Assembly: GCA_027488935.1 (NCBI GenBank)
Contig: JAIYAP010000087.1
Coordinates: 1 to 53,340 of the forward strand
Source: Saprospiraceae bacterium
Lineage (GTDB): Bacteria > Bacteroidota > Bacteroidia > Chitinophagales > Saprospiraceae
Reading direction: 5' to 3'
Length of the DNA stretch: 53,340 nucleotides
In this document: positions 33,169 through 41,645 of the stretch, piece after piece
Numbering within the stretch: the first letter of the stretch is position 1
How the letters are laid out: the number at the start of each line of letters is the position of its first letter
Made by a program: the position numbers and the translations under genes
The notes under the pieces: generated by a model
Databases searched by the model: none
The model's input: the letters and a program-made list of their open reading frames with translations, nothing else
What the model was told of the DNA's origin: nothing

Positions 33169-34752
33169 TTAGGCATCTGCCTTCTTATCAGCGTCTTCTT
33201 CTGCAGGCGGGGCAACTTCAGGCGTTGTGGGTGTTTCTGCTGTAGCAATGGTTGATTGTTCAGCGGGCACTTCAGCAGGTGTTTCAGCAGGCGTCTCTAC
33301 CACTACTTCTGCTGGCGTTTCAGCGGGCGCCTCAGTGGGCGTCTCTACAACGGCTTCAGCGGGTGTTTCAGCAGGTGTTTCAACAGGCGTTTCAGTGGGT
33401 GTTTCAGCAGGCGTTTCAGATTTTTTGCTCATCGCCTCTGCTACATCTTCCATTTTATCAATCACTTGATCAAGTACTTCCTGGGCCTTTTCCACGGCAA
33501 CAGATGCAACGGCTTTGGCAGTATCCAAGGCATCCAGCAATACATCGCCAATTACCGTGGTTGCTGCTTCAAACAAGGAATCATCTTCTTTTTCAACGTC
33601 GGCCTTCGGCGTTTTGGTGCGAATGCCCGCTGCAATTTCAGATTTCACTTGTTCTTTGGCTTGTTCTATTTTTTGTTTTTCGGCCTCTTTCTCAGCGCGT
33701 TTATTTTCTTTTTCCTTTGCGATGTTCGATTGTTTTTCGACATCTGCTTTGGTGCGCGTCATTTCAGCCATTTTTTCATGTTTGGAAGTAAGGCGTTCTT
33801 CCACCATTTTGATTTTGGCCATCCGGATTTGCGCTTCGAGCTGACCTTCTGTTGCGTTTACTTTTTTGCGTTGGAAAGCCAGTTCTTCTTCGTCGCGGCG
33901 GATGCTATCTTCCATCCGTTTGATGGCATCATCCAAACCACCGAGGCGGCGTTCGTGGCGATCTGTGACAGAGCCTTCGTTGGCTTCTTTGCCGAACTTG
34001 CGTTCTTTGGCTGCTTTAAACGCGCCGTCGATTCGATCCCACAGTTTATTGCGGTGTTCGTTGCTCATTTTAGCATCCCGGTAGCGGCGTTGCATTTGTT
34101 TGAGGTCTTCAAACACACTGTTTAATTTAGCACCACCGGCAGCGATGCGCGCTTCAATATCATCGAGGGCTTTACCGAAGTCTTCAAAAACCTTTTGAGA
34201 GGCTTGCGTAAATTCTTCATTTACCCGTGCGCGCAATTTTTTCAGGTCCTCAAACAGCACATTGATGTTATCGCGCAAGGTATCGGCATGTTCGCGGAAC
34301 AGGTTGCGCTCGCGTGATTGGCCTTGCACCTTATCCCAAAATGCTTTCAAGCCATCCCACATTTTTGCATCATAATTGCTCAATGCCTGTATTTTCTCCT
34401 TGAATTCTGCCAGTTCCTGTTGGTAAGCAGCATGAAGTTTGGAGGAGAGTACCGCAAAATGCCATTCGGTTTGTGCACGTTGAATAATATCACCGCGTTC
34501 AACCTTCAGGTCATCAGGCAACAAACCTTCTGTTACAGAAAGTTCGCGTTCGAGTGCGCCATGGCCCTCAGGAAATTCAACGGCGGTACCATTGCGCCAT
34601 TCTGACATCATTTTGTTGGCAAACTCTTCGGAGACAATTGCTTCCGGAAAAGTGTACAGCAGCACCTTATTGGTGTCTGCCTGGAGTTCCAGGGCAATCA
34701 GTACCTTCTCTTCCTGTGCGTTGGTCCCCCAAATAACTAACTTGTTCTTCAT
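33169..34752 (-). CDS. Cytosolic coiled-coil protein with a Glu-Thr-Pro repeat tail
   Basis: A 527-residue protein with no signal peptide. Residues 1-~80 form a small alpha/beta domain (MKNKLVIWGTNAQEEKVLIALEL) that I do not recognise. Residues ~85-400 are almost wholly helical and charged, with long coiled coils (AFWDKVQGQSRERNLFREH, DLKQMQRRYRDAKMSNEHR); spots such as LWDRIDGAFKAAKERKFGKE recall DUF349 repeats. The last ~70 residues are low complexity, with repeated ETPAETP and ETPTETP units ending EEDADKKADA. It may be a scaffold or nucleic-acid-associated protein. It lies downstream of asd; a TAACTTTG box 72 bp before its ATG overlaps the asd stop, so it seems to have its own promoter. 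Confidence 0.8.
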   Translation of the reverse strand: MKNKLVIWGTNAQEEKVLIALELQADTNKVLLYTFPEAIVSEEFANKMMSEWRNGTAVEFPEGHGALERELSVTEGLLPDDLKVERGDIIQRAQTEWHFAVLSSKLHAAYQQELAEFKEKIQALSNYDAKMWDGLKAFWDKVQGQSRERNLFREHADTLRDNINVLFEDLKKLRARVNEEFTQASQKVFEDFGKALDDIEARIAAGGAKLNSVFEDLKQMQRRYRDAKMSNEHRNKLWDRIDGAFKAAKERKFGKEANEGSVTDRHERRLGGLDDAIKRMEDSIRRDEEELAFQRKKVNATEGQLEAQIRMAKIKMVEERLTSKHEKMAEMTRTKADVEKQSNIAKEKENKRAEKEAEKQKIEQAKEQVKSEIAAGIRTKTPKADVEKEDDSLFEAATTVIGDVLLDALDTAKAVASVAVEKAQEVLDQVIDKMEDVAEAMSKKSETPAETPTETPVETPAETPAEAVVETPTEAPAETPAEVVVETPAETPAEVPAEQSTIATAETPTTPEVAPPAEEDADKKADA

Positions 34753-34824
34753 GTGAAACTGCTTTACGATTGACGATATTCAAGTGCATTCAAAATAAAC
34801 TGTGTGATTTAGTCCGTTGCGCTG

Positions 34825-34832
34825 CAAAGTTA
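34825..34832 (-). promoter_or_regulatory. -7 box for the coiled-coil gene
   Basis: The minus strand reads TAACTTTG, an exact TAnnTTTG, overlapping the asd stop codon at 34830-34832. Confidence 0.5.
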
Positions 34833-35852
34833 GCTGCTTGCTACGGTTTTTTTGACTTTCAGTTTTAAAATTCCTTGTGCTAAAAGGTATTCTGCAATTT
34901 GTACCGCATTGGTAGCGGCACCTTTGCGCAAATTATCTGAAACGATCCACATATTCAGGGTATTTTCCTGACTTTCATCACGGCGCAAGCGGCCAACGAA
35001 TACGTCATCTTTATCGTGGGCCATCAAAGGCATCGGATATCCTGCATGTTCAGGATCATCCACCACTACAATACCTGGTGCATTTTCGAGCAATTGACGT
35101 ACTTCCGCCAGGTCAAAATCATGTTCAAATTCTACATTTACCGCTTCTGAATGTCCGCCAATGACCGGCACGCGTACCGTCGTAGCGGTAAGTCGGATGG
35201 TGTCATCCCCCATAATTTTACGGGTTTCGTTCACCATTTTCATTTCTTCTTTGGTGTACCCGTTTTCGGTGAATACATCAATTTGTGGAATCAAGTTGAG
35301 GTCTATTTGGTAGGTATAGGCACGGGTTCCGGTTTTACCTTTCCGTTCGTTCATCAATTGCTCTACCGCTTTAACCCCGGTGCCGGTTACCGATTGATAG
35401 GTACTTACCACCACCCGTTTGATTTTGTAGCGATCGTGCAAGGGCTTTAACGCTACCACCATTTGAATGGTGGAGCAATTGGGGTTGGCGATGATTAAGT
35501 CATTTTTGGTTAATACACCCGCATTTACCTCCGGAACGATCAGTTTTTTTTCCGGGTCCATGCGCCAGGCGCTGCTGTTGTCGATTACAACGGTTTTTAC
35601 ATCGGCAAATTTGGGTGCCCACTCTTTGGAAACACTGCCCCCTGCCGAAAAAATGGCGATATCCGGTTTTTTACCGACCGCCGCGTCCATGCTTATAATT
35701 TTATACCGTTTCCCTTTAAATTTGATGGTTTTACCCACGGAGCGCTCGGAAGCGACCGGGTATAATTGTGTAATTGGGAAATTGCGCTCCTCGAGTACTT
35801 GAAGCATTTTTGCGCCTACCAAACCGGTAGCTCCTACCACTGCTACTTTCAT
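34830..35852 (-). CDS. asd: Aspartate-semialdehyde dehydrogenase
   Basis: A 340-residue cytosolic enzyme converting L-aspartyl-4-phosphate to L-aspartate-4-semialdehyde with NADPH, the branch point to lysine/diaminopimelate, threonine and methionine. ATG 35852 is chosen because the nucleotide-binding motif follows at once (MKVAVVGATGLVGAKMLQVLEER). IIANPNCSTIQM carries the catalytic Cys, and VRVPVIGGHSEAVNVEF the conserved His. Length is normal. A full promoter (TTG, 21 bp, TATCTTTG) gives a leader of about 57 nt. Neighbours are not biosynthetic genes. Confidence 0.96.
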   Translation of the reverse strand: MKVAVVGATGLVGAKMLQVLEERNFPITQLYPVASERSVGKTIKFKGKRYKIISMDAAVGKKPDIAIFSAGGSVSKEWAPKFADVKTVVIDNSSAWRMDPEKKLIVPEVNAGVLTKNDLIIANPNCSTIQMVVALKPLHDRYKIKRVVVSTYQSVTGTGVKAVEQLMNERKGKTGTRAYTYQIDLNLIPQIDVFTENGYTKEEMKMVNETRKIMGDDTIRLTATTVRVPVIGGHSEAVNVEFEHDFDLAEVRQLLENAPGIVVVDDPEHAGYPMPLMAHDKDDVFVGRLRRDESQENTLNMWIVSDNLRKGAATNAVQIAEYLLAQGILKLKVKKTVASS

Positions 35853-35915
35853 GTATGTCGAAAATTGTTGATTCCTGGCCAAGCAGGGTGAAAAAACAGG
35901 CAAAACAAACGGCTG

Positions 35916-35947
35916 CAAAGATAAGGGAACAAAAGATTCTCATGCAA
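35916..35947 (-). promoter_or_regulatory. Complete Bacteroidota promoter for asd
   Basis: On the minus strand TTG (35947-35945) and TATCTTTG (35923-35916, exact TAnnTTTG) are 21 bp apart, within the usual 17-23. The rest of the 200-bp gap up to 36052 shows no gene. Confidence 0.62.
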
Positions 35948-36052
35948 GCATTCCAGTGGATGTACGCACCGCATAATGATAAAAAAACCTTGTTGGCGGT
36001 TGATCTGCGGATTTTGTGGCTTGTCATGCAGGGCTATACCACCTCAACAAGC

Positions 36053-38572
36053 CTAATGTTGTATCTGTACTTTTTTACTTAATATTCCGCAATTGGTTTG
36101 TGCCTTCAAAAGATACACGCCCGAGGGCAAATTTGCAACCTGTATTTGGCGTGCATCCCATTGTCCCTGGGCCGATTGATACACCATTTTACCTGTAAAA
36201 TCGTATAAGCGCAATTGTTCTATAAACGCATCCCCGTTTAAATGGACGTTCAAGTTGTTGGATGCCGGGGAGGGGTACACGATCAAATCTTCGTTGGTGG
36301 CTACAGTGGGTTGCGCGGTGCGGGTTTGCCGCAACGGTATTTGTAAGGTGGTTTCATGGCAACTGTTGCGTTCGCCGGTTGCATCCATTAATTGTGGCAA
36401 CTCCAAGGTGATTTCTGCCATTTCGGTACCTGGTTTACCTCCGTGTACAATATCAATAATGATAAAGTCGAGTTCGGCTACCACGCCACTCCCCGAAACG
36501 GCTTGCCCATTGGTACGGGTGAATGCCGTTTCCAGCCTGCCAGGGCCCGCTTTTTTAGCCATCCAAACAGACGGGCTGGTATAATTGATCCAGGTATCGG
36601 GTAGATATTGCAGATTTAACGCGGAGTCTACGATATTGCTAGCAAGTTGAATATCAAAAGTAAATCCGTATAAGTCTACCACCGGAAAATTGGGATTACC
36701 GATGGATACGGCTACTCGAACCAAATCGCCCTTGCCTGGATTGGGCGTAAGGAGGTTTAAAGAAAATGGTATGCCTTTGCCGATGCTGGGTGGGTTGGGC
36801 GTAAACTGGTGGGTTTGGCCGTAAAAGGCCTGCAGGGCAGCAGTATCAGTGGCGGTGATTTGTCCATTCCCATCGCTGTCTGCGTATTTTAAATCGGTAG
36901 CACCGGTAAAAGGATTGTCCCAATTGGTACCAAATTGTCCGTACCATTCCAATTGTGCATTAGGACGGTAAAAACCGGGACTTCCAAGGGCATTTCCTAA
37001 ACGGAGCAGGTCGCGGTTGTTGACCATGCCATCGTTGTTCAAATCGCCCGTCCACACGCAGTTTTGCAAACAATAAGGTGGTTCGGTGGCGTTAACCTCC
37101 GTCACCGTCATGGTTATTTTTTCCGTGCTGCATTGCCCGTTGGCACTCACGCAATATTTTAACTCAAAATCATCCGTGCCTTCATAATTTGCAACCGGGG
37201 TATAGATCAATAAATTATTCCCTGACACCGATTGGCCATTGATCATTTGGCTGGTGAAGCCGGGTAAAAAGGTGCATTTTCCGTGTTTTGGTGCTTCCGT
37301 CACGTCAAAAGTGAAGGCTTTGAACGGAATTTTATAGTCTAAAATAAATGGGGTGCCGATGGGGGTGGTAAAATGATACGCCGGGTATCGGGGAGCCTGA
37401 TTGCCCACAACAACATGCACGGGGGCGATTTCCAGATCGGGTACATTCATATTCCCGATTTTATAATAAAAAGTTGCAACCCCGCTGAAATTGGGTTTGG
37501 GGGTAAACGTTACGGTACCTGTGCTAGAGGTGCCTGAAATGGTACCCGGCAAATTGGCAGGAACCGACCAGCCTTTTACCATTAAATTGCCGATATCGTT
37601 GGAGCGTACATTCAACGTAATAGGCTGTCCTACAGGCGTGTAAACCAGGTCAGTCACGGCCATTACATTCGGCGTTGGCGTTTGGATTACTTGAACGATC
37701 ACGGTTTTATAAAAAGGCATGCCCCAGGTGGTGTTGATCAAGGTAAATTGATCATTGCCCGAAAAAAATGAATTGGGCTGATAATGCAGTACTTGTCCAC
37801 CTGAAATAGACAAAATCCCGTTGGAGGGTGCCTGAAAAACATTGTACCCATTGACGGTCATGGGTATTTTAAGTGATTTCCCTTTTTTGATGGTTAAAAG
37901 CAGGGTATCACTTGGGAGTGCCAGGTTGGGATGAACGCCAATGATGACCTGCTCTGTTTTGCAATAATTGGTGGAATCGCATACAACATAATGCAGGTGC
38001 GCGCGGCCGGTAAAGCCAGTCGCAGGGGTAAAGATGATTTTTTGATTGTTGATGCTGGCCGTCCCGTTGTTTACCAGCGGGATACTATGCAGGTTGAGCG
38101 GGCCGTTATTGCTTTGGTCGTTGGCGAGTACATCAATGGTAACAGGCTGATCCACGGGGGTAAACGTATAATCCGTTTTTGAACGAATCAGCGTAGGGTA
38201 CACCGAAACCTGGTAAGCGCGGTAGGTTAAAAAAGGATAACTGCCGATGTAATTTACTTCGAGTGTAAAGGTATCCAGGCCGGTAAATCCATTGTGGGGC
38301 GTATATCGTATTTGGTATTTGTACGGTAGTCCGTTGCCGCCGGCGCTCAGGATGTTCACCTGCACGGCGCCGTGTTTTGCCTGTGGGCTTATTTTGAGTA
38401 CGCTCATATTGAGTCCGGAAAGCGTATCGTAAACGGCGACATTCCGAGCGGTAACCAGCGGGAAATAAGCACTGCTGCTTGTTTGGGCCCACAAGTGTGA
38501 TCTTGCGGACAACAATAGCATGGCCAATAAGGCCCAATATTGGACTTTTCGCCTGGTTAAAGATAATTTCAT
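36053..38572 (-). CDS. Secreted multi-domain Ig/cadherin-like protein with dockerin-type pair and T9SS tail
   Basis: An 839-residue surface protein. A signal peptide (VQYWALLAMLLLSARSHLWAQ) precedes four or five beta-sandwich repeats of the cadherin-like/Big type, each with an ITxDVLAND- or LNVRSND-type strand and a FTPATGFTGRAHLHY or FTPKPNFSGVATFYY strand. At ~500-585 two calcium-loop motifs (DLNNDGMVNNRD and DSDGNGQITATD) resemble a dockerin. A cohesin-like beta domain follows (GFTFDIQLASNIVDSALNLQYL), then a type A T9SS tail (DLIVYPSPASNNLNVHLNG ... GVYLLKAQTNCG). Adhesion or matrix function is likely but inferred. An exact TATTTTTG box lies 22 bp upstream of the ATG. Confidence 0.88.
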   Translation of the reverse strand: MKLSLTRRKVQYWALLAMLLLSARSHLWAQTSSSAYFPLVTARNVAVYDTLSGLNMSVLKISPQAKHGAVQVNILSAGGNGLPYKYQIRYTPHNGFTGLDTFTLEVNYIGSYPFLTYRAYQVSVYPTLIRSKTDYTFTPVDQPVTIDVLANDQSNNGPLNLHSIPLVNNGTASINNQKIIFTPATGFTGRAHLHYVVCDSTNYCKTEQVIIGVHPNLALPSDTLLLTIKKGKSLKIPMTVNGYNVFQAPSNGILSISGGQVLHYQPNSFFSGNDQFTLINTTWGMPFYKTVIVQVIQTPTPNVMAVTDLVYTPVGQPITLNVRSNDIGNLMVKGWSVPANLPGTISGTSSTGTVTFTPKPNFSGVATFYYKIGNMNVPDLEIAPVHVVVGNQAPRYPAYHFTTPIGTPFILDYKIPFKAFTFDVTEAPKHGKCTFLPGFTSQMINGQSVSGNNLLIYTPVANYEGTDDFELKYCVSANGQCSTEKITMTVTEVNATEPPYCLQNCVWTGDLNNDGMVNNRDLLRLGNALGSPGFYRPNAQLEWYGQFGTNWDNPFTGATDLKYADSDGNGQITATDTAALQAFYGQTHQFTPNPPSIGKGIPFSLNLLTPNPGKGDLVRVAVSIGNPNFPVVDLYGFTFDIQLASNIVDSALNLQYLPDTWINYTSPSVWMAKKAGPGRLETAFTRTNGQAVSGSGVVAELDFIIIDIVHGGKPGTEMAEITLELPQLMDATGERNSCHETTLQIPLRQTRTAQPTVATNEDLIVYPSPASNNLNVHLNGDAFIEQLRLYDFTGKMVYQSAQGQWDARQIQVANLPSGVYLLKAQTNCGILSKKVQIQH

Positions 38573-38594
38573 GGTTGCGTATTCAAAAGACCAT

Positions 38595-38602
38595 CAAAAA
38601 TA
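38595..38602 (-). promoter_or_regulatory. -7 box for the cadherin-like protein gene
   Basis: The minus strand reads TATTTTTG, an exact TAnnTTTG, in a very AT-rich stretch, so chance occurrence is more likely here than elsewhere. Confidence 0.4.
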
Positions 38603-38702
38603 GACAAAATATAACACTATAAAATAATTTCGCATGTAATTTTTTTAACAATTAACAAGGTGCTGGCAACCCCGAACCACCGAATTGCATCAGACCCAAT
38701 AC

Positions 38703-40154
38703 ATGAAGTCAAAAAAGAATATCCACGACAAGGCTTTACACAGTAATAAGGTATTTCAAACGCTTGTTTGTTTGGATGTTCCGGTGCGCAAACGGCTCCT
38801 GCGCATGTTGGCTGCACCAGGTTTTAATCAAAGTAAAACTTTGTGCGCGTTGTGTGAGATTTTGGTGGATGCTTTAACACAATCAGATACAGGATTTGAC
38901 AAGGCGGCAGTTTGGAAGCAGTTATTTGGGCGTAAAGCCTATGATGATGTCGTTTTTCGGAAGTATTGTTCCGATTTATTAAAGTTAATTGAAGCATTTT
39001 TAGCCAACGAAAACCTGTTTTCTTCTGAAGAAGAGCAAGCTATGTTGACACTCGATTATGTGGTAAAACACCGTGTTGAGCCTCTTTTTTCGAGTGCGTT
39101 GCGGCAGGCGCGTGCATCGCTCGAAAAGCAGGTGTATCGAACCGTCGATTATTACTACAAGGCCTATGCGATCGAACGGCAGTATTATCAAATGATGGAT
39201 TTTGATGTAAAACTGGATGTTCGGGCCAATTTGGAAGAAATTTCCCGCAACCTGGATTTGTTTTACTGGATCGAAAAACTCAAACTGTATAGCGCAGTGT
39301 TGAGTCAGCAAAAAACGGGTACCCACCAGTATGCACTTGATTTTATTCAAGAAATTGTGTCGCATTTGCAGGTTTATCCAGTGGAGTCGGCGCCCGAATT
39401 GGCGGTATATTATTATTCATTTCTGACCTTGTATGAGCCGGACAAGGTGGAGTACTACTACAAACTGCGGCATTTATTGGATACACACGGAAAGAGTATG
39501 CCACAACAAGAGGCCATTGAGTTGTTTGATTCGGCACTCCATTACTGCACAGGCCAACTGAATCAGGGCAATCGCGTATTTTTACAGGAGTATTTTGATG
39601 TGTTTGATGATGCGATCAATAAGGAGGTATTCATCATACAGGGGGAATTAGCACCCTGGCGGCTCAACAATGTAGTAGGCGTTGCTTTGCGCCTGGGCAA
39701 ATTGGAATGGGCGGAGGCGTTTATTGAAGCACACAAGCAGTATTTGCCCACCGAAACCCGTATCAATACTTACACGTTCAACCTCGCCAGGGTGTACCGA
39801 TACCAGAAAAAATACGATAAGGTATTGGCAACTTTGCGCAATATTGAATACGAAGACATCGGGTACAACTTGATTTCAAAGGCGATGCTCACGATTACTT
39901 ATTATGAATTAGAGGAGTTTGACACGCTTGATTCTTTACTCGAATCTTTTCGGGTATTTCTTAACCGGCATAAAAACATCCCCCAACAAACCCGCAAAAT
40001 ATACCTCAACCTGATTAAATATACCCGTCGTATGACCCGCCTGGCACCTACGGATAAAGCCGAAGTCACTGCACTCATGGAGGAAATAACCCTGGAAAAA
40101 GCCAATATTGTCAACCACGAATGGTTGCTTGAGAAATTGGCTATATTGGCTTAG
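38703..40154 (+). CDS. All-helical cytosolic protein of unknown function
   Basis: A 483-residue protein; ATG 38703 is preferred to an upstream TTG. No signal peptide, membrane segment or catalytic motif is visible. The sequence is helical and rich in Tyr and Leu, with irregular TPR/HEAT-like helix pairs in the second half (YTFNLARVYRYQKKYDKVLATLRNIEYED, LTITYYELEEFDTLDSLLESFRVFLNRHK). The first half (SDTGFDKAAVWKQLFGRKAYDDVVFRKYCSDLLKLIEAFL) also looks repeat-like. It may bind a protein partner. I do not recognise the family. A 12-bp inverted repeat lies between it and the next gene. Confidence 0.75.
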   Translation: MKSKKNIHDKALHSNKVFQTLVCLDVPVRKRLLRMLAAPGFNQSKTLCALCEILVDALTQSDTGFDKAAVWKQLFGRKAYDDVVFRKYCSDLLKLIEAFLANENLFSSEEEQAMLTLDYVVKHRVEPLFSSALRQARASLEKQVYRTVDYYYKAYAIERQYYQMMDFDVKLDVRANLEEISRNLDLFYWIEKLKLYSAVLSQQKTGTHQYALDFIQEIVSHLQVYPVESAPELAVYYYSFLTLYEPDKVEYYYKLRHLLDTHGKSMPQQEAIELFDSALHYCTGQLNQGNRVFLQEYFDVFDDAINKEVFIIQGELAPWRLNNVVGVALRLGKLEWAEAFIEAHKQYLPTETRINTYTFNLARVYRYQKKYDKVLATLRNIEYEDIGYNLISKAMLTITYYELEEFDTLDSLLESFRVFLNRHKNIPQQTRKIYLNLIKYTRRMTRLAPTDKAEVTALMEEITLEKANIVNHEWLLEKLAILA

Positions 40155-40189
40155 GCCTGCGCGCAAAGCGACGACCTTCCTCGGTGCAA

Positions 40190-40238
40190 TTTTTTATCAG
40201 ACCTTGCGTTTCCTTGATCGCTTCAATCTGATAAAAAA
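40190..40238 (+). repeat. Perfect 12-bp inverted repeat ahead of the 40245 gene
   Basis: TTTTTTATCAGA (40190-40201) and TCTGATAAAAAA (40227-40238) flank a 25-nt spacer, ending 6 bp before the ATG. In RNA it would hold the sequence just ahead of the start codon in a stem; as DNA it could be an operator. A terminator role is less likely because the T-run precedes the stem. Confidence 0.7.
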
Positions 40239-40244
40239 CAAACT

Positions 40245-41207
40245 ATGAAGGCCATCCTGCATCGATCATTTTTCCTGTTTTTCTTGTTTTCTACGGGGCT
40301 GTTGCTTGCCCAACCCAAGTCCAAACCAGCAGGCACCCTTGCTCCGGCAGCGGCGCTCCAACTCAAAGCAGCCGAAGATACCCTGGCGTTATTAGCCTAT
40401 GCAGTGGTGAATGATTCCATTGAAAAAGAACGTTTTGCGGCTTGTAAGGTTTTGATCAAACAACTGGTACAAAGCCTGAAAATTGAAAACTCTTTCAAGT
40501 ACCAATTCGATCGGCTACAAAGCATTTCTATCTTGACGCCGCCCGACAGTAGTTTCCGCATTTTTTCCTGGCAATTGTATGTGAATGATTCGACTTACCG
40601 CTATTACGGCGCGATTCAAATGAATCAGTCGGCACTAAAGTTATTCCCACTCATTGATCGGAGCGCCGAAATGGAGCCACCGCCTACGCATGATCAGTTG
40701 GCGCCTGAACGTTGGTTTGGTGCTTTGTACTATAATTTGCGCCAATTTGATACCAAAGAAGGTAAAAAATACCTGCTTTTTGGGTTTGATGTACCTGATT
40801 TCTTTTCACGCCGGAAAGTGATTGATGTGCTTTCTTTTGATAAAAACGGCAATCCGGTATTTGGTGCACCGGTTTTTCAAAGGCAACCTGCTAAAATACC
40901 CGCCGAACAACGCCTTTTCTTTGAATATGCTGCGGATGGCTCGATTAAGGTAAACTGGGATGAACAATATAAAATGGTTTTATTTGATCACTTAATCGCC
41001 ATTCCAAGTCCGCATGGTCAGGGCATTGCCTATGTGACGGATGGTAGTTACGATGGTTTAAAATTGGAAAAAGGGGCCTGGAAGTTTGTTTCGCAGGTTT
41101 TTCATGATCAAATGGAAGAAGCGCCTCGACCAGAACCGATTCTGGATGCCAGAAAAGACAAAGACATTGTAGGAAAGCCTAAAAAAATGCCCAAAAAGAA
41201 GGATTAA
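40245..41207 (+). CDS. Exported protein of unknown function
   Basis: A 320-residue protein with a signal peptide (FFLFFLFSTGLLLAQ). The mature part starts with a Pro/Ala linker and a helical segment (LALLAYAVVNDSIEKERFAACKVLIKQL), then a beta-rich domain with FRIFSWQLYVNDSTYRYYGAIQMN, WFGALYYNLRQFD and YLLFGFDVPDFFSRRKVIDVLSFD. The end is very basic (GKPKKMPKKKD). It has no T9SS tail or lipobox, so a periplasmic place is most likely. I do not recognise the family by name. The 12-bp inverted repeat directly upstream may control translation or transcription. Confidence 0.8.
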   Translation: MKAILHRSFFLFFLFSTGLLLAQPKSKPAGTLAPAAALQLKAAEDTLALLAYAVVNDSIEKERFAACKVLIKQLVQSLKIENSFKYQFDRLQSISILTPPDSSFRIFSWQLYVNDSTYRYYGAIQMNQSALKLFPLIDRSAEMEPPPTHDQLAPERWFGALYYNLRQFDTKEGKKYLLFGFDVPDFFSRRKVIDVLSFDKNGNPVFGAPVFQRQPAKIPAEQRLFFEYAADGSIKVNWDEQYKMVLFDHLIAIPSPHGQGIAYVTDGSYDGLKLEKGAWKFVSQVFHDQMEEAPRPEPILDARKDKDIVGKPKKMPKKKD

Positions 41208-41265
41208 GGCTTTTTAAGCATAGGACTTTTTACTTCCCACCGCAACAAGTTTATAACCATGCGTC

Positions 41266-41299
41266 ATCCCGAATTTTGGTGAAAACTAAAATTCGAGAT
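41266..41299 (+). terminator. Fifth, inverted member of the GNRA hairpin family
   Basis: On the plus strand ATCCCGAATTTTGGT pairs imperfectly with ACTAAAATTCGAGAT around GAAA. It lies 58 bp after the stop of the plus-strand gene at 40245, so orientation again follows the upstream gene. No T-run follows, so termination may be weak. Confidence 0.55.
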
Positions 41300-41333
41300 G
41301 GCGCTGTTCTACAAATGTTCGACTACAAATGTG

Positions 41334-41540
41334 CGACTTCTCCGAAGTCGTGAGCGGGTTCGGACATTGTATCTTTTCTACAAATGTTCGACCTCTCGCG
41401 AGGTCGTCGCGTTGCCCAATGATTTATTGATTAAAAAACATCTCCTGGAATCTCAAAGGCAAGGCACTGACCTCCTTGGAGGTCAAATATTTATAGCAAC
41501 GCCAAATGGTATTTTTTCCGCACGACCTCGCTAGAGGTCG
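41334..41540. repeat. Cluster of four CGACCTC-family palindromes
   Basis: Copies lie at 41334-41350 (CGACTTC-TCC-GAAGTCG), 41389-41406 (CGACCTC-TCGC-GAGGTCG), 41468-41485 (TGACCTCC-TT-GGAGGTCA) and 41523-41540 (CGACCTC-GCTA-GAGGTCG). The first two face right and the last two left, judged by their flanks (AAATRTT before, GTG after). The first copy changes both arms together, keeping the stem. No gene is seen in 41208-41645. Confidence 0.9.
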
Positions 41541-41595
41541 AATATCTTACCCAAATGTTTCCGCTTTGCTGGATGTTCGGTAAAATGGATAAAAA

Positions 41596-41629
41596 ATCCC
41601 GAATTCTGGTTTTTACCAAAATTCGGGAT
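41596..41629 (-). terminator. Terminator of the EF-G-like gene, hairpin family
   Basis: On the minus strand ATCCCGAATTTTGGT pairs with ACCAGAATTCGGGAT around AAAA, then TTTTTTA. It begins 17 bp after the stop at 41646. Confidence 0.88.
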
Positions 41630-41645
41630 GACTCATGTTCGTTTT

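Noticed and set aside
33227-34125. Long plus-strand frames opposite the coiled-coil gene
   Set aside because: They mirror the low-complexity Glu-Thr-Pro tail and show Phe- or Gln-rich nonsense composition.
35855-36082. A 75-codon plus-strand frame between asd and the cadherin-like gene
   Set aside because: It overlaps the asd promoter and the end of the neighbouring gene and has no recognisable content.
41298-41534. A 78-codon plus-strand frame
   Set aside because: It runs through the palindrome cluster and part of a terminator hairpin.
41334-41540. CRISPR array
   Set aside because: Copies are in both orientations, unevenly spaced, short, and no cas genes are near.
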